NCBI GenBank assembly: GCA_032164245.1
Contig: JAVMKO010000001.1
Location: 166,833,434 to 166,897,433, forward strand
DNA from: Sternotherus odoratus
Lineage: Eukaryota; Chordata; Testudines; Kinosternidae
Reading direction: 5' to 3'
Length of the DNA stretch: 64,000 nt
The stretch's first letter is position 1. Each line of letters starts with the position of its first letter. The notes below the pieces were generated by a model. The model was not told the origin of the DNA and did no database searches. It saw only the letters and a program-made list of their open reading frames with translations. Position numbers and translations under genes: made by a program. Below are positions 15,083 to 24,134 of the stretch, in pieces.

Positions 15083-15499
15083 CCACCTAGATTCTGCTCC
15101 CTGAGTTGCCACTTGAGGGAGTGAAGGAGAAGGGCTTTATTCACTCACACATCTGGCTCCCAGTTGATGTGGAGATCATGGCTGGTAGGAGAGAAGAAAG
15201 AACCATTCATTGATTAGAACCCAGCCTGACCTGCACTGCCACTGCAGCATCAGAATGAGACGCGGCTGAGGTCCTTCTTTCTGTCTGTCCGATAAGCCAG
15301 ACACAAGCCTCCTGCTTCTTTCTGGGAAAGGAGCAAAGCCTGCTTCTTTTTCTTCATCTCAGAGTCAGGCAAGCTAAGTGTTCCCTTCTTCTGGGTGCTG
15401 CCATCATTAAATTGTTGGCTGAGCAGAATGAGAAAACAGTCCCCATACGGGGAAATGGACTGAAGTAAGTCTGCTCAAGACAGCCACATCCATCTTTAC

Positions 15500-16803
15500 A
15501 CTGACAGGAAGTAGGTTTGCCTACAGATTGGATTCTGGGTACAATCTGGAAGATGTGTCCTCTGACCTTGGGTTTGCTGATACGCTACCACAGACACAAG
15601 GTATAATCGTGTCGTGTTGTGCCTCACCCTTCTATCCAGTGTTTGGAATAACAGTGGATAAAAGGGTGTGGACATGAGTGTCAATGGATAAGAACAGGCA
15701 GAAATGAGGAGTGTCACCACTGTCATGATGCTCCCTCTGGCGGGACACAACAGAGTATCAATTCAGGACAAATTGCTTAGAGCAGGGCAGTTACAGCCCA
15801 AAGCTGGGTTTCTTTCATTATTAAGGCATATCAAACCAACCAAGCAGAGAGGACTTCAGTCTCACTTCACTAGCTAACCATAAGTCATACAAGCAACTCC
15901 CTTAAACACTCCAGTTTCCCAGTATCATCACCAATGTGACTTATTATGGGGATGAATGGTTATGAAAACCAATACCCCAGTAAAAGAAAAAAGGTTCTCC
16001 TGATCCCAAAGGATCAAGCTCCAGACCCAGGTCAATATATAAGTCAGATCTTACCCATAAATCACGCCGTTGTCAATCCTTTAGAATCTAAAATCAAACA
16101 GTGGTTAAATCCATTTAACCAATTCTAACTTTCATTTATATTTCTTTCTTTTTAGATCAATTACATACGATGGCAATGTTCTTGGTTCATGTTTGTAGCA
16201 GTGATGGAATAAATTCCAGGCTCACATCAATTTTTTGGAGTACATCCACAGCTTGGATGGGTCATTCAGTCCTTTGTTTAGAGCTTCAGTTTGTAGCAAA
16301 GTTACTCCAGAGTAAGAGGCAGGATTGAAGACAAAATGGAGATGATGCAGCGGCCTTTTATATTCTCTGCCCTGTGGAAGGACACCCCTTTGTTCTTACT
16401 GTGGAAAATCACAGCAGCAAGATGGAGTTTGGAGTCACCTGGGCAAGTCACATGTCCATGCATGACTCAGATCTTTACAGGCCGATGCCATTTTTTATAT
16501 GTTAGTTTGAACGTTCCCAGGAAAGCTCAGATGTGGATTGGCCTCTCCCAAAATCCATTGTCAGTTACGTGTTTCTTGATTGGGCACTTAATCTGCAAAT
16601 TCTTTTCTCAAGAAGCTGACCAAATGCTTCACTAATGCTACTTAAAATCAAACACTTTGAGATACAAATACATAGCCAATATTCATAACTTTAACTACAA
16701 ATGATATATACATACAGATAGCATAATCATAACCAGGAAATTATAACATTTTCATAGACACCTCACAGGACAATGTTTGTATAATATTTGCTTCAAATAT
16801 GTA
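15500..16803 (-). mobile_element. Probable turtle LTR-type interspersed repeat
   Basis: I recognise the text around TTATGGGGATGAATGGTTAT, AAGATGGAGTTTGGAGTCAC and CAAGAAGCTGACCAAATGCT as high-copy in turtle genomes, from familiarity only. No RT, gag or terminal duplication could be identified, so class and borders are uncertain. Confidence 0.35.
15626..15722 (+). repeat. Third copy of the 16804-16949 arm sequence
   Basis: Shares CTATCCAGTGTTTGGAATAA, then ACAGTGGATA and AGGGTGTGGACATGAGTGTC with the left arm of the inverted repeat 1.2 kb away. Divergence is low (a handful of substitutions). Confidence 0.8.
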
Positions 16804-17224
16804 GCAGTGGTCGAAACAACGATCTATATGGTCACAGTTTATGCCAATAAAGCCACACCCTGCTATCCAGTGTTTGGAATAACAGTGGATAGAAGGGTGT
16901 GGACATGAGTGTCAATGGATAAGGACAAGCAGATGAGGAGTGTTGGTGGTGATGAAGGATTAACCCTTTCAAATGCTCTTGTGGAAGTTCTTTCTTTTTT
17001 CTTTACTTCCCAAGGCTTAGAGAGGGCTGAGGCAGTGAAGCAACATTTTTAGTCTCAGCCCAGAGCATTTTAAAGTGCTACCCACCAACACTCCTCATCT
17101 GCCTGGCTTTATCCATTGACACTCATGTCCACACCCTTTTATCCACTGTTATTCCAAACACTGGATAGCAGGGTGTGGCTTTATGGCATAAACTGTGACT
17201 GTATAGATCATGGTTGGCACCACT
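16804..17224. repeat. Long inverted repeat (arms 146 and 143 bp, 132-bp spacer)
   Basis: Left arm 16804-16949 and right arm 17082-17224 are reverse complements over nearly their full length, from AGTGGTCG / GATCTATA outside to TGTTGGTGG inside, with a few mismatches and small indels. Each arm contains the hairpin TATCCAGTGTT-TGG-AATAACAGTGGATA. A third, partial copy in the left-arm orientation is at 15626-15722. Confidence 0.85.
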
Positions 17225-17225
17225 C

Positions 17226-17244
17226 TGTGTGTGTGTGTGTGTGT
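17226..17244 (+). repeat. (GT)n microsatellite
   Basis: About nine GT units just outside the long inverted repeat. Confidence 0.9.
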
Positions 17245-18429
17245 GAAAGTGAGCATAGAGAAATTATCATGATAATATGTTCATATGATGAACATAAAGA
17301 ACATGTATGACAGAAATAAAATCTTAAAGACTGATTTTAGGTCTCCACTATCAGCCATTCAGTCAGTTAAAACACAACTAATACTTTCCCATGTCAACCC
17401 TTGCTATGGGATTGTTATGCAGTCATGAATGGGTGGAAAGGGGGCCTGGGCAATTGCGAATAGGAAGGACTTCCATCACTCAGTTAAGGTCTTGGCCACG
17501 CTGAAAAAGATTGAAAGCTCTGTGCGCTGAATGGAGTCACCTTCCTCTGAACTGAATCAGGTCCTTTACTTGGAGGTGCCTGGGGGCGGGAGTAGAGGGA
17601 GGACACTCCTTGCCAACCTCTCATATCCAGAGCTACTTCCACAGTACCATTCTCTCCACTTCTATGTCTGGCGAGCCTGCCTCTTTCTGCCAGGCAAACA
17701 GTCAATTTGTTTCATTTAAATTTTTGTGGGTCTCAATTTCAGAAAGAAAATAGTGCCACTCAACTTGGTTTGGGGCCTTTCCAGTTTTTTCTTCCAGACT
17801 AAGCCATTGCTAGTGGACAGAAGAAGAAATGTTTTTAAACGAATTACTATAATTGCTGTTTTGAAATGTTAATGTTTGGTGGCATGACCTTTTCACATGT
17901 CAGAGCTATTGATGCTTGGATATGACAATATGTCAGGATGCAGCTTTTCCGATAGAAGGGTTTCTGAACCACAACAAACTGACCTGATAATTAACAGGGT
18001 TGTGGGGCTGTGGGTTAGAATTAAAAAATGGATCTAATTACAGAAGGGATTCTTAGAAAGGTTTTCTCTGAGATATGATACACTTACCAGGCATCATTAT
18101 GCAGTCTGATTACCTATGTCTTGTAAAATTGTTTGTATATTAAATCATAATAAATATTCTTACAGAGAAGTGTTCCACATTAAAGATAACTTGGAAGAGG
18201 AAACTGAGTTGAGAGGAATTCCTGCTTTCATAAAAAGAAGTGGTGGGCCCCATTTTTCCAGTAGTCTCACGAAATATAATATGGTACTGCTCAGATGGAG
18301 AGTGAACTCACCCTGCAGTGGGGGTTCCGTTGGGGCTGGGCTCCAGCCATTGTGACCTAGCACACAGATTCACAGTGCCACTCAGGATTGACAGGCTTGG
18401 TTTCATGGTGGGTGTAACTGAATCCATGC
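17245..18429. other. Intron sequence without recognisable feature
   Basis: No coding or repeat signal I can support; short overlapping ORFs near 17484-17719 on both strands look like chance. Confidence 0.45.
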
Positions 18430-19080
18430 TACAGCAGCTCCTGCTTTGCACTTTTCTTTATTGAATTTCATCATGTTGATTTCAGACCAGTTCTTTAATT
18501 TGTCAAGGTCATTTTGAATTCTAATCCTGTCCTCCAAAGTGCTTGCGATCCCTCCCAGCTTGGTGTCACTTCCAAATTTTATAAGCATAATCTCCACTCC
18601 ATTATCCAAATCATTAATGAAAATACATAATAATACTGGACTCAGGACAGACCATTGTAGGACTTCATTGGATACGTTCTCCCAGTCTGACAGCATACCA
18701 TTGATAACTACTCTTTGAGTATGGTTTTCCAACCAGTTATTTGCCCACTTTATAGTAATTTCAGTTAAACCACTTCCCTAATTTGCTTATGGGAATATTA
18801 TGTGGGATTGTGTCAAAAACCCTACTAAACTAAAGCTATAGCACATCTACGGCTTCCCTTCCTATCCAGTAGGCCAGTAACCCTGTCAAAGAAGGAAATT
18901 AGGATGACATGGCATGATTTTTTTCTTGACAGATCCAAGCTGGCTATTACTTAGCACTCTATTATTCCCTATGTACTTACAAACTGGTTTTGAATAAATT
19001 GTTCCAGTATCCAGGTATCAATGTTAGGCCGACTGGTCTATAATTCCCCAGGTCCTCTTTTTACTAAGTTCTACATCATG
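18430..19080 (-). mobile_element. CR1 LINE fragment, reverse transcriptase region, decayed
   Basis: On the minus strand the sequence encodes RT pieces in order from 19080 downwards: an N-terminal palm segment (LISFFDRVTGLLDRK), then TQRVVINGMLSDWENVS, VLSPVLLCIFINDLDNG, MLIKFGSDTKLGGIAS, and NDLDKLKNWSEINMMKFNKE. The catalytic Asp-Asp box is degraded to FGSD, and frameshifts and stops separate the upstream part. Both ends are truncated. Dead copy. Confidence 0.87.
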
Positions 19081-20269
19081 CTATAACCTCTATTTGGGGA
19101 CTATATCCCATACGGATAGGGGAATCAATCAACTAGATAATTTAATCATTTTTTCTATTGCTAGCTTCCATGATTAACCAAAGTTGTGAATGTTGAGTTC
19201 ATACACTACTGCAGAAATACTGTCTGAGCATAGTTTTCAAGAAACAGAAAATGCCTGTGAACTTCTAAGCCCCATGCCCACTCTGACTAAATTCAATGGT
19301 GTAAGCTCAGACACTTGCCACTAGAACTTAAGCCACATTTTCATTTCCTACAACATATAGGGCATAGATGCAGCTATCTGTCCAAAGTTGTAGGACCAGA
19401 GCCAAAATGTGCCAGTGCCCCCAGGCACACGTATAAAACCCACCCTTATGTCCATAAATTGGATAACTCTATATGCCTAATTTACTGATTTCTAAGTTCA
19501 GATGCAAATGGGTGCATGCCCCAAAAGCTGACCCTCTGACTATAAGGCCTTGTTGATAGTTGGAAAGTCATACTTTTGTGAAAAAAAACTATTCACAAAA
19601 TTTAATATGAATTCATTAATATTTTCTCTAGTAGCATAAAACTGATAACAAGTATCTCTCCCTCTACTACAGACTTGTAGTTCAAGAGTGGCCTGGACAC
19701 AAGTCTGAGAATAATTTAATTGAAATACTTGCTGCATGAATTTAATTACTCAAACATTAAATCTCAAATGGCCTACAAAATGAAAGGGGGGGGGTATTTT
19801 AAATGCTTAGCTCAAAAGGGTCAGCTTAATAAAAAAAGCTTTTGATATTTTCAGAATTTGAGTGCAGCATTCTATAATACTAATATTTTTATGAGTACTA
19901 AGTCTAAAACTGATATTTTACATTAGAGGTACATATAAACATCTTAAAATGCATTGTGGGGTTACAAAACACAGGTTCCGCATCTACCCATTTGCATGTC
20001 TGAATCACAATCTGCTTACCCATACATTGCTCCATACATTGAACTAGTGGCAAAGGCAGAAAATTTTGCACTGTATAGCTGCAAAAATGTGAAGTTTGGC
20101 TCTGAATCTGAATTCCCCGAGCTTCAAGGAAATTTGGTTTTGGGGTTATTTTTTCCTTTTCTCTAGTTTTAATTATGCCAGCAAACAGCTAACTAACTGA
20201 TATTTCAATGCCAAACCAAATTCCATTCCTATCCATTTCCTTTATAAAAAATTATGATGATTTGGGGGA
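19081..20269. other. Intron sequence without recognisable feature
   Basis: AT-rich; a G run at 19788. Possibly a few bases more of the CR1 fragment at its left edge. Confidence 0.45.
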
Positions 20270-20400
20270 GTGTAGTGGGATGATCACCCTGCTCCAGCCT
20301 TGAAGGGGTTAAAAGTAGCCTTGGCTGGGAAAGCAGCTGATTGGGGAAGCAACCACAGCTGGGGCCATGCCCCAATCAGTTGGCTGAGTCTATAAAAGAC
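20270..20400 (+). mobile_element. Possible LTR fragment with TATA box
   Basis: Begins TGTAGTGGGATGATCACC and contains a direct promoter-like TCTATAAAAGACC at about 20390, directly before the Penelope piece. No second LTR. Confidence 0.35.
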
Positions 20401-20855
20401 CTGAAGGTGTCAATTTTAAAACAGAAAAACTTCCAAAACAGACTCCAACGAGAAGCTGAGAAACTGGAATTAATTTTCAAATTGGACACTCTCAACCAAG
20501 GGCTAAACAGAGATTGTGAATGGCTCTGTCATTACACTAATTGATTGCATTTCCCTAGTTAATTTCCCTTGAAAATTCTTATCACCTGTCAGAGATCCAC
20601 TACAAAAGGGTGTTTTTTCTCCTACTGATAATGGCCCATCCAAATTAAACAGCCTCTTAGAATTGGTATGGTAATGTACAACCTTTTTTGCTTTTTGTGT
20701 ATATAAATACATCTTACTTCTGTTCCATTCTATGCATCCGATGAAGTGGGCTATAGCCCACAAAAGCTTATGCTGAAATAAACTGGTTAGTCTCTCGAGT
20801 GCCACAAGTATTCCTCATCTTATTTATGGATACTGACTAACACGGCTGCTAATCT
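20400..20855 (+). mobile_element. Penelope-like element, 3' part: GIY-YIG tail plus hammerhead-like end
   Basis: This is the longest Penelope piece in the window. The coding part (about 20405-20541) reads NRLQREAEKLELIFKLDT, then NQGLNRDCEWLCHYTN and a stop. This resembles the end of the Penelope GIY-YIG endonuclease, where a conserved 'x-Lys-Leu-x-Thr-Leu-x-x-x-Gly-Leu-Asn' segment occurs. A non-coding tail of about 300 bp follows, containing a hammerhead-ribozyme-like motif (20738-20766) and the shared 3' end (GTTAGTCTCTCGAGTGCCAC, then CTAACACGGCTGCT). Family assignment rests on recognition of this nuclease tail together with the ribozyme-like motif. The 5' portion (RT) is absent. Confidence 0.7.
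20738..20766 (+). ncRNA. Hammerhead-ribozyme-like motif in Penelope end (degenerate)
   Basis: The core reads CCGATGA, then helix II GTGGGC-TATA-GCCCAC, then AAAA, then GCTTATGCT. Type I hammerheads need CUGAnGA, helix II, GAAA, a short helix III and a UH cleavage site. Here U4 is C and the G of GAAA is A, so this copy should be inactive. Helix II is perfect, and GC-TTAT-GC could be a two-base-pair helix III as in minimal Penelope hammerheads. Helix I was not verified. Confidence 0.5.
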
Positions 20856-20929
20856 TAAACTATATATCTGTATTTCAAATTAATTACACCTGGGTAACGT
20901 CCACTAAAGAAGATGTTTTCAGTCTAGAT

Positions 20930-21480
20930 AGTGGGGGAAGGAGGGAAGGACCTATTCGGGGCAATGGGAAAAAACAATAGGCCTTCAGAGAAACTTATCT
21001 CCAACATGGGGAGCCTTCCTGTGCATGCTCCAAACAGCCTGTGAGTAATGGCTGCTATGGCTCTACATGGACATGTGATGATTCCACATGTCTCTAGACT
21101 CCATCTTGGGATGTTAGTGTTCTTCCACAGACTGGTCAGGGAACCAAACTTTGAAACAAAGGGTTCCTGCAGTATGCTAAAGCTATATAAGGCAGAGAGT
21201 GTCATCATCTGGTGTTCCTCACTCCTCACTCAAGAAGACCCCTGGAAACACCTCAGGACAAAAGGCTGAACTGAGGGAAGGGATTTTTAGCATGTGAATG
21301 AAACATCTGGGGGTTCCAAGCTGTAAAGCCCCTTAAGAATCTGAAGCCTCCTTATATCATCCCTTAGGGTGAGAATCTACACAATAGATTTGACTTTTTC
21401 TGAAGGGAATTTTACATTGAATATTTTATTATCATGTTTGGAATTCATCCTGAATTCATGATATAAGTAATCTATTTGAT
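20930..21480 (+). mobile_element. Possible solo LTR of a turtle endogenous retroelement
   Basis: Contains GGCTCTACATGGACATGTGA and a TATA box in AAAGCTATATAAGGCAG (about 21180), a composition I associate with high-copy turtle LTRs. No coding sequence. Borders not determined. Confidence 0.35.
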
Positions 21481-21508
21481 GAATAGAAACAATGCGAGGT
21501 GACATATA

Positions 21509-21855
21509 CCGTATTTTTCGGCGTATAAGACGCCTTTTTAACCCCCAAAAATACTTTCAATATTAGGGGGGGCGTCTTATACGCCGAATATCGGCCGGAC
21601 CAAAAAAAAAAAAAAAAGCGCCGCTTTTTTCGCGCCGCTCCCAGCAGCCCGCCCGCGCGGCGGGGACGGGAGAGCGGCGCGCTCCCAGCAGCCCGCCCGC
21701 GCGGCGGGGACGGGAGAGCGGCGCACTCCCAGCAGCCCGCCCGCGCGGCGGGGACGGGAGAGCGGCGCAAAAAAAGCGGCGCTTTTTTTTTTTTTTGGTC
21801 TGAAAACGCGGGGGCGTCTTATACGCCGGAGCGTCCTATGGGACGAAAAATACGG
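21509..21855 (+). mobile_element. Foldback/MITE-like DNA element with GC-rich tandem repeat core
   Basis: Ends CCGTATTTTTCGGCGTATAA and, at the right, CGAAAAATACGG, flanked on both sides by TA (21507-21508, 21856-21857). A second pair of inner inverted copies of CGTATAAGACGCC lies near 21525 and 21580 and again near 21815. The core has poly-A (21602-21617) and poly-T (21784-21797) arms around a GC-rich tandem array, so the whole element can fold on itself. TA flanks fit Tc1/mariner-like targeting, but the superfamily is not proven. Confidence 0.65.
21636..21768 (+). repeat. 44-bp tandem repeat, three units, GC-rich
   Basis: The unit contains CTCCCAGCAGCCCGCCCGCG followed by CGGCGGGGACGGGAGAGCGG. 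Three copies are nearly identical. Located in the loop of the foldback element. Confidence 0.85.
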
Positions 21856-21881
21856 TAACTAATCAATGTGGTATGAATTTC

Positions 21882-21894
21882 AAAGTACAGATAG
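21882..21894 (+). repeat. Target-site duplication, left copy, of the Penelope composite
   Basis: AAAGTACAGATAG; it matches 32840-32852 at 12 of 13 positions. It marks the outer left edge of the 11-kb nested block. Confidence 0.75.
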
Positions 21895-21984
21895 GTTCAA
21901 GAATAGCAGCCGTGTTAGTCTGTATCTGAAAAGAAAGCGAGGAATACCTGTAGCACCTTAGAGACTAACCAGTTTATTTCAGCA

Positions 21985-22017
21985 TAAGCTTTTGTGGGCT
22001 ATAGCCCACTTCATCGG
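21985..22017 (-). ncRNA. Hammerhead-like motif in the inverted Penelope arm
   Basis: On the minus strand: CCGATGA, helix II GTGGGC-TATA-GCCCAC, AAAA, then GC-TTAT-GC. Same two core changes as at 20738. It lies head-to-head with the direct motif at 26833-26860 of the same element. Confidence 0.45.
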
Positions 22018-22224
22018 ATGCATAGAATAGAACAGAAGTAAGATGCATTTATACACATAAAAAGAAGGGGAAAAAAAGTTGTACATTAGTTTATGTAAGG
22101 TAAAAATACCTTCCCTAGTTACTTTACCTTCAACACTTGCTATCTCGTGCAGACACAGAAATCCATTTCAAAAGGTATTTTTTCTACTGCTGATAATGGC
22201 CCATCCAGATTTAACAGTCTCTTA

Positions 22225-22471
22225 GGGCTGGTCTCCACTACGAGGGGGGATTGACTGCAGATACGCAACTTCAGCTACGTGATTCACATAGCTGAAGTTT
22301 GCATATCTGCAGCCGACTTACCGTCCGTCCTCATGGCGGCGGCAGTCAGCTGCGTGCTCCCCCATCGACTCCAGCTTGCGCCTCCTGGCAAGCTGGAGTT
22401 CCGCAGTCGATGGGGGCGCTGCGAGCGATCGATTGCTACCCGCCGATTCGGGGGGTAGTGAAGACATACCC
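22225..22471 (+). mobile_element. Harbinger-type MITE
   Basis: 247 bp. It begins GGGCTGGTCTCCACTAC and ends GTAGTGAAGACATACCC, which are imperfect inverted terminal repeats. The flanks are TTA (22222-22224) and TAA (22472-22474), consistent with the three-base TWA target of PIF/Harbinger. It has internal palindromes (CTGCAGATACGCAACTTCAG with its partner near 22300; the CTCCAGCTTGCG and CAAGCTGGAG arms). No ORF. A second copy is at 63532. Confidence 0.8.
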
Positions 22472-22742
22472 TAAGGGCTGGTCCCCACTACAGCTTAACG
22501 TCGACTTTAGCTACGTTAATTCAACATAAACCTGTACCCGTCCTCACACAGACGCCATTTGCGTCTATTTAAAGGGCCCTCAAAATCGACTTCTGTACTC
22601 CTACCTAACGAGAGAAGTAGCACTGAAATCGACCTCTCTGGGTCGATTGAGGACTAGTGAGGACGAATGGGACGTTATTGGCCTCCAGAGGCTGTCCCAC
22701 AATGCTCCATTCTGACCGCTCTGGATTGCCTCATGCTCCACT

Positions 22743-23399
22743 GTGACCACTCTGGACAGCACTCTCAACTCGCTGCTCTGGCCAGGTAGACAGGAAAAGA
22801 CCCGGGAACATTTGAATGGCATTTCCTGTTTGGTCAGCGTGGCCAGCTCACCTGCACAGCTCAGTCGCCATTCAGAGAAATCAGCAGCACAAGCCGCCAT
22901 GCAGACCTCAGCATCACAAGACGCCTTGCAGAGCTCAGCAGCCCTGGAGACTAGCCAGAGGAAAAGAGCTCCAGCATGGTACAATCGTGAGGTGTTGGAT
23001 CTCATCGCTATCTGGGGAGAGGAATCCCTGATGTTGGAACTCCGCAACAACAAACGGAATGCCAACACGTTCGCCAGGGTCTCCAACGCCATGCTGGAAA
23101 GGGGCCACAACAGGGACGCCCAACAGTGCCACGTGAAAATTAAGGAGCTGAGGCAAGTGTTCCAGAAAGCCAAAGAGGCAAACGGAGGCTCAGGGGGTCC
23201 GCCGCGGACATGCCGGTTCTACAATGAACTAAATCAGATAATGGGGGGTGCCCCCACCGCCATCGCACCGGTCTGCATGGACTCCACACATGGGATAATG
23301 GTCAGGGCCGAGGAGGATTCGGATGAGGAGGAGGAGGAGGGAAATATCACAGAACAGCAGGACGCAAACGGAGAAACAGTATTATTACCAGACAGCTAG
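22743..23399 (+). CDS. Myb/SANT-like DNA-binding protein of Harbinger transposon (first exon, with nonsense mutation)
   Basis: 218 codons. After a low-complexity N-terminus comes a trihelix/Myb-SANT-like domain at residues 72-165: RKRAPAWYNREVLDLIAIWG, then NTFARVSNAMLERGHNRD, QQCHVKIKELRQVFQKAKE and CRFYNELNQIMGG. The three spaced Trp/aromatic positions and the QC-x-x-KIK helix are typical of this family. An acidic stretch (DSDEEEEEG) follows. In Harbinger systems this protein binds the ends and helps the transposase enter the nucleus. The frame appears to continue past the TAG: it reads ELFITLEPVLSQPSQAG to about 23474 and then meets a strong donor, GTGAGTG. The TAG is probably a CAG-to-TAG decay mutation and the gene originally had a downstream exon. 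The start codon is uncertain; the Met at 22899 (MQTSAS) is also possible. Confidence 0.8.
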   Translation: MTTLDSTLNSLLWPGRQEKTREHLNGISCLVSVASSPAQLSRHSEKSAAQAAMQTSASQDALQSSAALETSQRKRAPAWYNREVLDLIAIWGEESLMLELRNNKRNANTFARVSNAMLERGHNRDAQQCHVKIKELRQVFQKAKEANGGSGGPPRTCRFYNELNQIMGGAPTAIAPVCMDSTHGIMVRAEEDSDEEEEEGNITEQQDANGETVLLPDS

Positions 23400-23612
23400 G
23401 AGCTTTTTATCACCCTGGAGCCAGTACTCAGCCAACCCTCCCAAGCGGGTACCCAAGCTGGCGAAGGGAACTCTGGTGAGTGTTTTTTTTTTTTTAAGGG
23501 ATTAGATGACTCATGATTTTTAAAGGAAGCATTTATTAATGATTAACTTGCCCTAAAGACTTAGCGTGCTTTCATTGCTGGTCAGTTTCTACTCAAAGAG
23601 TTTGTCAATATA

Positions 23613-23840
23613 CTACGGGATTGACCGGAAGTCCTCCACGGACATTTCAGTGAAGCTATCCAGGAGATAGCGATGAATCTTCCGCACCAGATTTCTGGGG
23701 AGAGCCACCTTATGTGGCCCCCGTGAGAGGAGACCATCCCACACCACGAAAGTAGTAAATAGTCTGGTATCATTGAGCAGGCTAGCATTGCGGCGAATGG
23801 ACCAGGACTTTGAAACGATTCCAACAACATGCGTTCTCTA
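23613..23840 (-). CDS. Unrecognised small ORF in the Harbinger element
   Basis: The minus-strand frame from 23840 down to a TAG at 23613-23615 reads VVGIVSKSWSIRRNASLLND, then TRLFTTFVVWDGLLSRGPHK, VALPRNLVRKIHRYLLDSF and TEMSVEDFRSIP. There is no clear ATG and I do not recognise the protein. The amphipathic basic end (VRKIHRYLLDSF) and ordinary residue mix look more like coding sequence than the overlapping shadow frame at 23582-23863. It could be the remains of the Harbinger gene's second exon, an antisense gene of the element, or chance. It ends before the gypsy insertion. Confidence 0.25.
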
Positions 23841-23941
23841 TCTCTCTGAGAAATTCTAAGCAAAGTGATGATTCATGGTTGCCTGTTTGAAATACAGACT
23901 GCAATTAGTCTGGACACAGCGAGTGAGTGTAAGCTCCCCCC

Positions 23942-24134
23942 CGGCTTCCTCCCTAGCAGGCCTTATATCCTCTGGAGGCTGCCAGGTGGAGCACATTAAG
24001 CCCTCTGCAGGACTACAGCCAGGTGGCTGATTAGCCTCCCCTAGCAAGCTGGGCTTGCAGAGGCTTTTGGCTTTTGCAGGGCAAGGAGGGAGCAGGGGCT
24101 GACTCAGCAGGCGCTGAGTCAGCTGCCTGCTACA
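23942..24134 (-). repeat. 3' LTR of the gypsy element, truncated
   Basis: Matches 26304-26499 at most positions (GGCTTCCTCCCTAGCAGGCC at the left, CTGCCTGCTACA at the right) but stops after 193 bp, where Harbinger sequence begins abruptly. About 300 bp of the LTR have been lost. Confidence 0.75.

Noticed and set aside
21456..21770. 104-codon minus-strand ORF
   Set aside because: Reads through the 44-bp tandem repeats of the foldback element.
22601..23173. 190-codon minus-strand ORF
   Set aside because: Antisense shadow of the Myb/SANT gene, which has the recognisable domain on the plus strand.
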